Below are positions 27,573 to 34,670 of a stretch of DNA of 64,000 nucleotides, piece after piece. The translations under genes were made by a program, and so were the position numbers. The first letter of the stretch is position 1; each line of letters begins with the position of its first letter. The stretch lies in assembly GCF_021729155.1 (NCBI RefSeq), contig NZ_JAJQYA010000003.1, forward strand, positions 62,001-126,000, in the 5' to 3' direction. The notes below the pieces were generated by a model. That model ran no database searches. It saw nothing but the letters and a program-made list of their open reading frames with translations, and had not been told where the DNA came from. Source of the DNA: Membranihabitans marinus. Lineage in GTDB: Bacteria; Bacteroidota; Bacteroidia; Chitinophagales; Saprospiraceae.

Positions 27573-29066
27573 TTGAAAATAGTGGAGGTTGTAATTTCTG
27601 AGATATGGTTTTTGGTTGGCAGTCAACATTTGTATGGGCCAGCCGTTTTGGAGGAAGTAGAGAGTAATGGCAGGACGATTTCTCAATTTTGGCAGCAGCA
27701 TCTAAAGGTTGATTTGCGGTTTAAAGGAGTAGTTGCCAAGGGCGATGAAGTGTTGGATATAATGTATAAGGCCAATGCGGATAATCGATGTGCTGGAATA
27801 GTGGTGTGGATGCATACTTTTTCTCCAGCTCAGATGTGGATCAATGGATTGAGAATACTGGACAAACCGCTTTTACACCTTCATACACAATTTACCTCAG
27901 ATATTCCTTGGAGTAAAATAGACATGGATTATATGAATGTCCATCAATCAGCCCATGGTGGAAGGGAGTTTGGTTTTTTGACCAGTAAGATGGATGTGAA
28001 TCGAAAGGTATTGGTAGGTCATTGGAAGGATGAAAGTGTTTTAGAGGAGATTTCTTCATGGATGGATGTATGTAGGGCATGGCAATCGTGTAGAGGCATG
28101 AAGATCGCTCGTTTGGGAGATAATATGAGGGAGGTAGCTGTGACAGAGGGGAATAAAGTAAGTGCTCATATTCAATTTGGGTATTCGGTAGATGGATATG
28201 GAATGTCTTCTTTGGTAGAGGAAATGGAGTCAGTGACAGAGAGCGAGGTGATGGCATTGGTTGATGAGTATGAAGATAGTTATCATTTGGGGAGTAGTCT
28301 TTTGCAAGGGGGAATTCATCGACAACATTTGAAGGATGCTGCTAGAATAGAATTGGGGTTGCTTCGGTTTTTGGAAGGCGGCGGATTTTCTGGTTTTACC
28401 GATACTTTTGAGAATTTGACAGGATTACCTCAGCTGCCTGGTATAGCCGTTCAGCGATTGATGCAGCGCGGTTATGGATTTGGTGCAGAGGGTGATTGGA
28501 AGACAGCAGCTTTATTGAGAATGATTAAAGTATTGGGGCGAGATCGATCTGGGGGAAGTAGTTTTATGGAGGATTATACCTATGATGATATGTTGGGGGA
28601 AGGTCGAGTTTTGGCTGCTCATATGTTGGAAATTTGTCCTTCGATAACGAGTCAAACACCGAGTTGTGAGATCCATCCTTTATCTATAGGGGGTAAGGAT
28701 GATCCTGTTCGTTTGGTATTTGATGCTGATCCAGGACCGGGAATCAATGTTTCTTTAATTGATTTGGGGCATAGATTTAGGATGGTAGTGAGTGAGGTCG
28801 AGGTAGAGAAAACTCCTGAACCTTTGCCCGTTTTGCCTGTGGCTCGAGCTTATTGGAGGGTGAAGCCCAGTTTTCATCAGGGCATAGAAGCTTGGTTACT
28901 GGCTGGTGGAGGCCACCACACTTGTTTTAGTCAGCAGGTAAGTACTGGAGAGATGGTTGATTTAGCTGGGATGATGGATATCGAATGTTTGGTGATAGAT
29001 GAGGGTTTGGATTTGCATCGATTTAGGCAAGACATTCGGCTGAATGAAGTTTATTTTGGTCGATAG
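27573..29066 (+). CDS. araA: L-arabinose isomerase
   Basis: 497 residues (E. coli AraA 500). Motifs: 'IWFLVGSQHLYGP', 'GIVVWMHTFSPAQMWI', 'LHTQFTSDIPW', 'MDYMNVHQSAHGGREFGF', and the late 'HHTCFSQQVSTGEM' metal site. It converts L-arabinose to L-ribulose, the first step of the pathway, although the gene is last in the operon. No ATG is available in the right place: TTG at 27573 (3 nt after the symporter stop) and GTG at 27582 both give a near-normal N-terminus relative to GSQHLYG. I chose TTG; a GGAGG at 27584-27588 argues that the true start may be a rare codon just after it. Confidence 0.92.
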   Translation: MKIVEVVISEIWFLVGSQHLYGPAVLEEVESNGRTISQFWQQHLKVDLRFKGVVAKGDEVLDIMYKANADNRCAGIVVWMHTFSPAQMWINGLRILDKPLLHLHTQFTSDIPWSKIDMDYMNVHQSAHGGREFGFLTSKMDVNRKVLVGHWKDESVLEEISSWMDVCRAWQSCRGMKIARLGDNMREVAVTEGNKVSAHIQFGYSVDGYGMSSLVEEMESVTESEVMALVDEYEDSYHLGSSLLQGGIHRQHLKDAARIELGLLRFLEGGGFSGFTDTFENLTGLPQLPGIAVQRLMQRGYGFGAEGDWKTAALLRMIKVLGRDRSGGSSFMEDYTYDDMLGEGRVLAAHMLEICPSITSQTPSCEIHPLSIGGKDDPVRLVFDADPGPGINVSLIDLGHRFRMVVSEVEVEKTPEPLPVLPVARAYWRVKPSFHQGIEAWLLAGGGHHTCFSQQVSTGEMVDLAGMMDIECLVIDEGLDLHRFRQDIRLNEVYFGR

Positions 29067-29126
29067 TTTGATGTAATACATACTACATTAATAATTGACG
29101 GTAATGTTTTGATTTATTGTAGAGAC

Positions 29127-29209
29127 ATGACTGAATGTAGTTGCTCAAAAGAGAACCCAAATGCTCTTAATGGGCATTTGATAAAGGAAGCCGAGCCACT
29201 GGCTCGGGC
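29127..29209 (+). repeat. Modular hairpin unit (linker-A-B-linker-C)
   Basis: In order: linker ATGACTGAATGTA; hairpin A with arms GTTGCTC and GAGAAC (one base lost) around AAAA; hairpin B with arms CAAATGCTC and GGGCATTTG around TTAAT; linker ATAAAGGAA; hairpin C with arms CCGAGCC and GGCTCGG around ACT. The order matches the arrays at 55991-56198 and, inverted, at 32084-32258. Confidence 0.7.
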
Positions 29210-29371
29210 TTATTTACAATGTAATTCCTCAATAAATAGCCACTGAGCTGCGACGAGATTCAATAAACGTAAGCAACCAAGCAATTACGTCTTTATGCAG
29301 TAATTAATCGAGACGAACCTTCTGTAAAATGAACAGCTTAATTTAGGGGTGTTATTTTTTGTAAATACTCC

Positions 29372-29470
29372 AATGGCTCTTTGAGTTTCATTCGGTCATA
29401 CTCTGTCATCTAGGACAACTTCATTCTGTTAATCAAAATTCTTTGATTTGGATGTTGTCATGTGGTCAGT
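29372..29470 (-). repeat. Degenerate hairpin modules, minus orientation
   Basis: Read on the minus strand it contains TATGACCGAATGA, then AACTCAAAGAGCC and ATTGGAG, parallel to GATGACTGAATGA, GGCTC...GAGCC and ATTGACCG in the 32.1-kb array. It also holds ATCAAAG and an outer GACAAC/GTTGTC pairing. Strongly diverged. Confidence 0.35.
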
Positions 29471-29742
29471 GGAAGAGGGGGTTGATATAAGTCATACCTA
29501 AGCATTCATTCATGGGATCAAGAAAATGAACAGCCAATAAATAAGGATGAGGAAAAAGTAGAGTCTTTTCTAAATTTTTTTCATACTATCATCGCCTATT
29601 TACTGCTATTGAGGAATTTAGGTTTGGGATTGTTGTGTGCTATTATCAATTAGTATTGATTTAACTTTGAAATTTAACAAGGCATAATATTAAAATCAAC
29701 CGCCAGATAGGATTTATCCGGCAGTCAATATCATACTTTTAG

Positions 29743-30135
29743 TCACTTTACAACAGTCGCCTCTAGTTCTACCGTTAAAGTAGCAAATAGTCCTTGTACT
29801 TCTAGTAAAGATGTTGCTTGCTTAATATCATGTTTTTGAAGAAAAGAAAGGTAAATGTCCATACAGTTGGTGAAAAATTCTTGTGACGATGTTGTGTAAA
29901 CATTTAATCTTACAATGTTTGAACATTCATAACCAGATTCACTAATGAGTTGTTCTAAGTTGGCAATAGTCTGAATGAGTTGACTACGCATATCGGCATT
30001 ACTCGGAATTCCATTTGCATCGATGGCCACTTGCCCTGAGCAATACAGTGTCCCTTTTACTTGTGTTACTTCTACTGCTTGAGCAGAATTTGTATTTTTC
30101 CCCCAGGCCCACGGATCAATTGTTCTTTTTATCAT
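29743..30135 (-). CDS. RidA/YjgF-family protein
   Basis: 130 residues, the standard RidA length. Recognisable family stretches are 'GTLYCSGQVAIDANG', 'QTIANLEQLISESGYECSNIVRLNVYTT' and a terminal 'LTVELEATVVK'. RidA proteins hydrolyse reactive enamine/imine intermediates released by PLP enzymes; the family also contains members with other or unknown activities. It lies 70 bp downstream of a WYL regulator on the same strand, so the two may form one unit. The typical Arg of active RidA (often in an 'EIEAIA' context) is not evident, so deaminase activity is unproven. Confidence 0.88.
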   Translation of the reverse strand: MIKRTIDPWAWGKNTNSAQAVEVTQVKGTLYCSGQVAIDANGIPSNADMRSQLIQTIANLEQLISESGYECSNIVRLNVYTTSSQEFFTNCMDIYLSFLQKHDIKQATSLLEVQGLFATLTVELEATVVK

Positions 30136-30205
30136 TTTATTTTTGTTTGATTTACTTACAAATGTAAATGGCCTCGAGACAGCCCTATGTCAGGGGTAAT
30201 GTAAA

Positions 30206-30895
30206 TTAATGATAATGATCAAAATAATCTTGCAGGGTCATCTTATGTGGGGAGAAAGTTTCGTCCATCAATTTAAGATCAATTATCCTATCCAAGCGAA
30301 AATATCTAAAATCATGACGCAATCTACAATAGGCTATCATGAGCCAATGATCGGTACTTACAATGGCAAAAGGCTCTATTGTCCGATTAGATGATACATT
30401 GCCTTCGTTTACGTACTCGATCTGGACTAATTTGAAATGTGTCAATGCGTATTGGAGTGTTGAAAGATTGTTGCTGGATCTTTCCCTTACTATATTGTGA
30501 TGATATCGTGTCCGATCTAACAATAAATTGGCTTTGTTTTTAGCATCGTACTTCAAAACTGATTTTATCTTATCTATAGCTTCTGTATAATCCTTGACAA
30601 GTGAAGAATCTTTATTATTTAATACCAATTGTTCTGTCATGATGAGGGCATTGGCCTCATGATCTGTAAACATAATAGGAGGTAGATTGAAATGAGCCAT
30701 TAAAGAATATCCTTTCCCCTCTTCTGTTACAATGGGGACCCCCGCTTTTTCCAATGCACGGATATCTCTATAAATAGTTCTGACACTCACTTCGAATTTT
30801 GCTGCGAGTTCTGATGCCGTCAATAACTTTTTTGATTGCAGCAAGGTTAGAATTGCAGTTAATCTTGATATCCTTTTTATACTTTGTTCATCCAT
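30206..30895 (-). CDS. HTH/WYL-domain (YafY-type) transcriptional regulator
   Basis: 229 residues. An N-terminal HTH_11 winged helix ('RLTAILTLLQSKKLLTASELAAKFEVSVRTIYRDIRALEKAGVPI', ~10-55) is followed by a WYL domain (~135-215; 'IEPFAIVSTDHWLMIAYCRLRHDFRYFRLDRI'), a ligand-binding module in many bacterial repressors. It is upstream of, and on the same strand as, the RidA gene, the obvious candidate target. The effector is unknown. Confidence 0.9.
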   Translation of the reverse strand: MDEQSIKRISRLTAILTLLQSKKLLTASELAAKFEVSVRTIYRDIRALEKAGVPIVTEEGKGYSLMAHFNLPPIMFTDHEANALIMTEQLVLNNKDSSLVKDYTEAIDKIKSVLKYDAKNKANLLLDRTRYHHNIVRERSSNNLSTLQYALTHFKLVQIEYVNEGNVSSNRTIEPFAIVSTDHWLMIAYCRLRHDFRYFRLDRIIDLKLMDETFSPHKMTLQDYFDHYH

Positions 30896-30974
30896 TATTA
30901 CAATTTAAATCTATCTATTCTAAAGTAATACGAAATACAATAATAACTGCTGGTTATATTACGATTTATTTAGA

Positions 30975-31046
30975 AATGCAATGAATTGCATCTTGAATAT
31001 TGTAGATTGAGACGTAATGCTTTGCATTTTCGTCCTTCATTTTTTT
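30975..31046 (-). repeat. Degenerate hairpin module abutting the truncated IS110 gene
   Basis: On the minus strand ATGAAGGACGAAAATGC runs into AAAGCATTACGTC, giving a GACG/CGTC and AATGC/GCATT hairpin, followed by ATGCAA-TTCA-TTGCAT. ATGAAGGA and the ATGC...GCAT hairpin also occur in the 32.1-kb array. It begins 6 nt from the transposase stop codon. Confidence 0.35.
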
Positions 31047-31051
31047 ATCTC

Positions 31052-31642
31052 TTAATTGTTATCAAGAATTTCCTGAATCAACTTTTCAACTTTTACAATC
31101 ATTTGCTCTTCACGATCGATTTTTTCCTTAAAAATATTAAGCTCTTCTTTGGTTGAATAATGATCATTTGAGCTCGTTAAAAGCTTAAGATAATTTATGT
31201 CTATCGTCTTTTCTGAAACCACGTGATCTCTAGTTCGTATAAGGCTATTTAGCCTTAAAATAGCTTTGTCAGGCAGTGAAAATGGTTTTAATCTATTAGT
31301 AAAAACAGCACAATACTGTGCTATTCTAATAGCTTCAATTGGATGAGATTTACCTCTTGAAATACCTTGAGAAGGTTTGATCTCCAGTGGATTGATTAAA
31401 GAAAAATCTGGGTATTTGTCAGCTAAGGTGGCAATCAGTAAATAACCATAAGGGCCAGGATGTTCCATACCTATCCAAACATCATTGTTAAAGTCTTTCT
31501 TTATCCATTGTAATAATTTAGAAATTCCTGTTTTGTTATTAGCAAACTCGATGTCAGAATGAATGATATGTTGTAATTTGTCTACAACTGCACAATCTAA
31601 ATTGTCCTTAGAAATGTCTATCCCAAGAAAGAAAGTTTTCAT
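31052..31642 (-). pseudogene. IS110-family transposase, C-terminally truncated
   Basis: From Met at 31642 the protein begins 'MKTFFLGIDISKDNLDCAVVD', the DEDD RuvC-like N-terminal domain of IS110 transposases (Asp in IDISKD, Glu in GMEHPGPYGYLL, later 'KSHPIEAIRIAQYC'). A charged helical segment follows ('EELNIFKEKIDREEQMIVKVEKLIQEILDNN'). The chain stops there at ~196 residues, where the C-terminal Transposase_20 domain with its catalytic Ser and 'PGIG' motif should begin (intact proteins ~320-350 residues). No remnant of that domain is visible in the next 150 bases in any frame. It is a deletion remnant, presumably inactive. An in-frame start 39 nt upstream (31681) is less likely. Confidence 0.85.
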
Positions 31643-31745
31643 AACTTTAGGTTTACGATTAACAATGTCTGAAAGAACCAAAAATGGGCTCGTACTAACA
31701 CTATTAATAAGCCTTAAAGCTTAATATTCTAATTGGTCCGGGATC

Positions 31746-31821
31746 CCAGGAGAAGAAATGGTCAATTACTCGGTATAAATCTTTAATTTAATGAAGTGTC
31801 AGTTCACCATTTCTTCTCTGG
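31746..31821 (-). other. Long stem-loop upstream of the IS110 remnant
   Basis: CCAGGAGAAGAAATGGT (31746-31762) pairs with ACCATTTCTTCTCTGG (31806-31821): 16 bp with one bulged base around a 43-nt AT-rich loop. It lies 100-180 nt upstream of the transposase start, where IS110-group elements encode their bridge RNA. It could be a bridge-RNA remnant or a separate inverted repeat; I could not match loops to flanks. Confidence 0.35.
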
Positions 31822-32083
31822 TTCTTCAGATAATATCAATTAAATTTACCTAAAAAATATTAAATACTATTTTAATAGCGCAGTGCTTGATATTGAGCTT
31901 GTTTGTCGTGATGGGGCATGACGAAGTTTTACAAAAATCGGTAGTCAATTGTACTTACAATAAATTTAAATTGCGGCAAGATTCACTTAGGACGAGTCAA
32001 TGTAATCAATTGGGTTGCACTTCCCTATCCCACCCAATGCGCAGAGGCCGGCCCACCCACCCGAAATGGGAAGGCCAACCCAT

Positions 32084-32258
32084 CCACGACACGGTGGTCG
32101 TGGTTCCTTCATCATTGACCGATTTACGGTCAATGGCTCTCCGAGCCTCATTCAGTCATCCTCACAATAGATCCATTAAGGATCAATGATGCTGCGCATT
32201 TTGTTCGGTCATCTTCGTCAAATGTCCATTAAGGACATTTGGTTTCCTTTGGGGAAAC
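32084..32258 (-). repeat. Modular hairpin array, minus orientation, three A-B units
   Basis: Read on the minus strand: A (arms GTTTCC/GGAAAC), B (CAAATGTCC/GGACATTTG around TTAAT), linker with GATGACCGAAC, A (ATGC/GCAT), B (GATCC/GGATC around TTAAT), linker GATGACTGAATGA, A (GGCTC/GAGCC), B (ATTGACCG/CGGTCAAT around TAAAT), linker GATGAAGGAA, C (CCACGAC/GTCGTGG around CACCGT). The first B hairpin is identical over 23 nt to the one at 56020-56042. A 100-codon plus-strand frame across it is not a gene. Confidence 0.75.
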
Positions 32259-32319
32259 TACACTCAGTCATATTCTATCATGCTCGTTCACCTCCGTGTC
32301 GTGGGTGGGTGAGGTTATC

Positions 32320-32357
32320 AATTATAAACGTAATTCGTATAATTACATCGTAAGTCG
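32320..32357 (+). repeat. Dispersed intergenic repeat, copy 3
   Basis: It starts AATTATAAACGTA (13 nt identical to 8497-8509), continues ATTCGTAT and ends AAGTCG. It directly follows a hairpin-array region. Confidence 0.5.
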
Positions 32358-32799
32358 ACAGGTGTATACCAATCCACCTCGGGTGATTTGATCGCCCTCT
32401 GCTATGTAGCGAAACTGCATTAAAATTGACTATCATTCCTTACATTTTACTATCATTCTAATATTGCCTGGATTCTTGGGTTAGTCGGACGAGAGAGGTC
32501 AGGTTTTAGCTGTGCGGATTACATTATTTTAAAATCTATGCTATTTTTTTTGGATTGAAGATCAATAAACTTTTTAGTCCTACCGACCGGATTATAAGGT
32601 TTTGATCGTGGTCTAAAGTGGGGGAATTTTACATTATTATCATGGTGCTGAATGAATTCATACAAGTCAATTGGATTCGGAATTTCATATTGTTTTAAAG
32701 GATGTTTTTAGGTAGGTGGAGAATTTAGTTTGGAAGTCTATTGATATTAGTTTATTTAAGGAGGTGGTTTTGTAAGGTGTTGTAATAGAGATGGTTATT

Positions 32800-32835
32800 G
32801 GGAACTCGGGGAGGGCTAATTTAATTAGTTATTTA
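32800..32835 (+). repeat. Left terminal inverted repeat of the IS1595-like element
   Basis: GGGAACTC, then GGGGAGGG, six bases, then TAATTAGTTATTTA. The last two words match the reverse complement of the right end exactly and at the same spacing. Confidence 0.75.
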
Positions 32836-32881
32836 AAGAATAAGCGATTATTCAATAACAGTAAGCAAAATACATAGCGCT

Positions 32882-33769
32882 ATGGAAGAGAAATTTAAAA
32901 GTGTGTCCATTTATGACTTGTATGAGCGTTTTCCTAGCAGAGAAAGTTGTTTAGCATATTTGGCCAAAAAAAAGTGGGAATCAGGATTTGCCTGTAAACA
33001 TTGTGGACATAAAAATTATTGCAGCGGCGGAAAGCCGCATATTAGGCAGTGTACTAGATGTCGTTACAAAGAATCTGCAACGGCCAATACCTTATTTCAC
33101 AAAGTAAAGTTCGATCTGGTGAAAGCTTTTGCCATTGTCTACTTTATCGCAACCAATAAAAAAGGAATTTCCTCCTGTGAATTAAGCCGAACCTTACAGT
33201 TGCGACAAAAAACTTGTTGGTTATTCCGTCTTAAGGTATTGTCGGCCATGGAGAGTCATGGGAATGTCGGTCTAAGTGGAAAAGTAGAAATTTCAGATTT
33301 TGAAATCGGCATGAAAAAGGCAGTGAAAAACGGTCAAGAAGTCCGCTATAAAAAGAGAGTAGTCCTAGCTGTAGAGAAAAAAGGCAAGGGAGTTTCTCAT
33401 GTCTATGCTGGCTCGGTAGATGGTCGTGGATCCAAACAATTCCAAGGATTTGTTGGTCGGGCAGTAAATCGTGATGCGCTAATAAGTTGTTATAAATGGC
33501 GAGGCTATGACCATATTTGCAACCATTATCAGGTGGTGGCTAGAATAAAGAAAACTAAGAAAACTATTATGCCCCTGTCGAATAGGATCGAAAATAGTAT
33601 AATATCTTGGTTGAGGGGAATCCATCATCACGCTGAATTACTGCAGTATTATTTGGATGAATTTTGTTATCGATTCAATCGCAATCAGATGAAGGAGGAG
33701 ATCTTTGACCATTTATTGTTGCGCATGGTTCACCATCGTCCTAGGACTTACTTAGACATTATCCGCTAA
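32882..33769 (+). CDS. IS1595-family transposase with degenerate catalytic motifs
   Basis: 295 residues, full family length. An N-terminal zinc ribbon (Cys38, Cys41, Cys57, Cys60) is followed by the ISXO2-like transposase domain, recognisable from 'ESATANTLFHKVK', 'SSCELSRTLQLRQKTCW' and the C-terminal 'SNRIENSIISWLRGIHHH...YYLDEFCYRFNRN'. Active relatives have a first Asp in VEVDE and a second in a TDGWxGY-like motif. Here the matching stretches read VEISDFEIG (136-143 region) and SCYKWRGY (202-209), so the second Asp is missing and the first is shifted or lost. The gene is intact, hence either recently inactivated or kept for DNA binding. It lies between matching inverted repeats. Confidence 0.82.
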   Translation: MEEKFKSVSIYDLYERFPSRESCLAYLAKKKWESGFACKHCGHKNYCSGGKPHIRQCTRCRYKESATANTLFHKVKFDLVKAFAIVYFIATNKKGISSCELSRTLQLRQKTCWLFRLKVLSAMESHGNVGLSGKVEISDFEIGMKKAVKNGQEVRYKKRVVLAVEKKGKGVSHVYAGSVDGRGSKQFQGFVGRAVNRDALISCYKWRGYDHICNHYQVVARIKKTKKTIMPLSNRIENSIISWLRGIHHHAELLQYYLDEFCYRFNRNQMKEEIFDHLLLRMVHHRPRTYLDIIR

Positions 33770-33802
33770 ATAACTAATTATATGGCCCCTCCCCCAAACT
33801 CC
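33767..33802 (-). repeat. Right terminal inverted repeat of the IS1595-like element
   Basis: The reverse complement reads GGAGTTTG, GGGGAGGG, six bases, TAATTAGTTATTTA. Its inner end supplies the stop codon of the transposase gene. Confidence 0.75.
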
Positions 33803-34040
33803 AACTTTATTTACCCCACCATATAGGCTTTTAGCTGATGTCGATATCCTTCTGTACGGTTTTATTGTTGAATCGCTATCCCCTTTCTTGGATATGAATC
33901 AACAAAGTGCCACACCTATGAAATCCCATCCATTGGGATAATCAAAGTATTCTCGTTAATTTTGTGTGACTTTTACTAAACTATTATGGTGAATTAATGT
34001 AATTACTACAATCCATTTGGTTTTAAAAATTGACGAAATT

Positions 34041-34670
34041 ATGAATTTAGTGCAACAATTGAAGTGGCGATATTCAGCAAAAAGAATGAACGGAAGTAAA
34101 ATTCCCAAAGCAAAGCTGGACCATATTTTGGAAGCTATTCGGTTGGCCCCAAGTTCAATGGGTTTGCAACCCTTTCAAATAATGGTGGTTGGTGACCAAG
34201 CTATTAGAGAACAAATATTTGCAGAATCATGTAAACAACCCCAAATCCGAGAATGCTCCCACCTCTTGATATTCAATGGCTGGAATACCTTGACGGAAAA
34301 CCAAGTGGACGAATACATGGAAAATATTGCCAATGAACGCCAACACGACTTGTCCGAATTGATGGATTTTAAAACCAGTATCCTCGGCGCCTTAGGCCAT
34401 AAGTCTAAATCGGAAATTCAATCTTGGTCTGCTATGCAGATTTATATTGCCCTAGGCACTGCTATCGATGCTGCAGCGATGAGTGAAGTGGATGCCACCC
34501 CTATGGAGGGCTTCGATAAAAAAGCCATGGATAAATTGTTCGATTTGGAAGCCAAAGGACTACACTCCGTTGTATTGTTGGCTTTGGGCTATCGCAACGA
34601 AGACGAAGATTTCTTGGCCAAAGTAGCGAAGGTGAGAAGGAAACCAGAAGATATATTTGAATTTATTTAA
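34041..34670 (+). CDS. Nitroreductase-family NAD(P)H-dependent FMN oxidoreductase
   Basis: About 209 residues from ATG at 34041 ('MNLVQQLKWRYSAKRMNG'); a TTG eight codons earlier is less likely. The conserved N-terminal 'RYSAKRM...LDHILEAIRLAPSSMGLQPFQIMVVGD' is the FMN-phosphate-binding region, and 'AMQIYIALGTAIDAAAMSEVDATPMEGFD' is the NfsB-type dimer/FMN segment. Such enzymes reduce quinones, nitroaromatics or similar acceptors. Its stop overlaps the end of the converging egtD by 8 bp. The physiological substrate is unknown. Confidence 0.92.
   Translation: MNLVQQLKWRYSAKRMNGSKIPKAKLDHILEAIRLAPSSMGLQPFQIMVVGDQAIREQIFAESCKQPQIRECSHLLIFNGWNTLTENQVDEYMENIANERQHDLSELMDFKTSILGALGHKSKSEIQSWSAMQIYIALGTAIDAAAMSEVDATPMEGFDKKAMDKLFDLEAKGLHSVVLLALGYRNEDEDFLAKVAKVRRKPEDIFEFI

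Larger units (their letters stand above)
29067..29742. other. Intergenic region holding hairpin-array modules
   Basis: 676 bases between two converging genes with no credible reading frame. It holds one clear hairpin-array unit on the plus strand (29127-29209), a degenerate one on the minus strand (~29372-29470), and a 15-nt word (GCTGCGACGAGATTC, 29249 onwards) that recurs inverted near 56322-56336. No convincing terminator was found for araA. Confidence 0.5.
32800..33802 (+). mobile_element. IS1595-like insertion element, probably inactive
   Basis: About 1.0 kb bounded by related inverted repeats (32800-32835 and 33767-33802). The repeats share GGGGAGGG and TAATTAGTTATTTA at the same 6-nt spacing, but their outer eight bases differ. 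The right repeat overlaps the transposase stop codon. No matching 8-bp target duplication is seen (flanks TGGTTATT and AACTTTAT). Diverged ends, no target duplication and degenerate catalytic residues all point to an old copy. Confidence 0.75.

Noticed and set aside
31887-32189. 100-codon plus-strand frame
   Set aside because: It runs straight through the hairpin array, so its sequence is explained by palindromes; no domain and odd Pro/His/Arg-rich composition.
32429-32458. Direct repeat ACTATCATTC twice
   Set aside because: Only two short copies in AT-rich DNA; chance or local slippage is sufficient.
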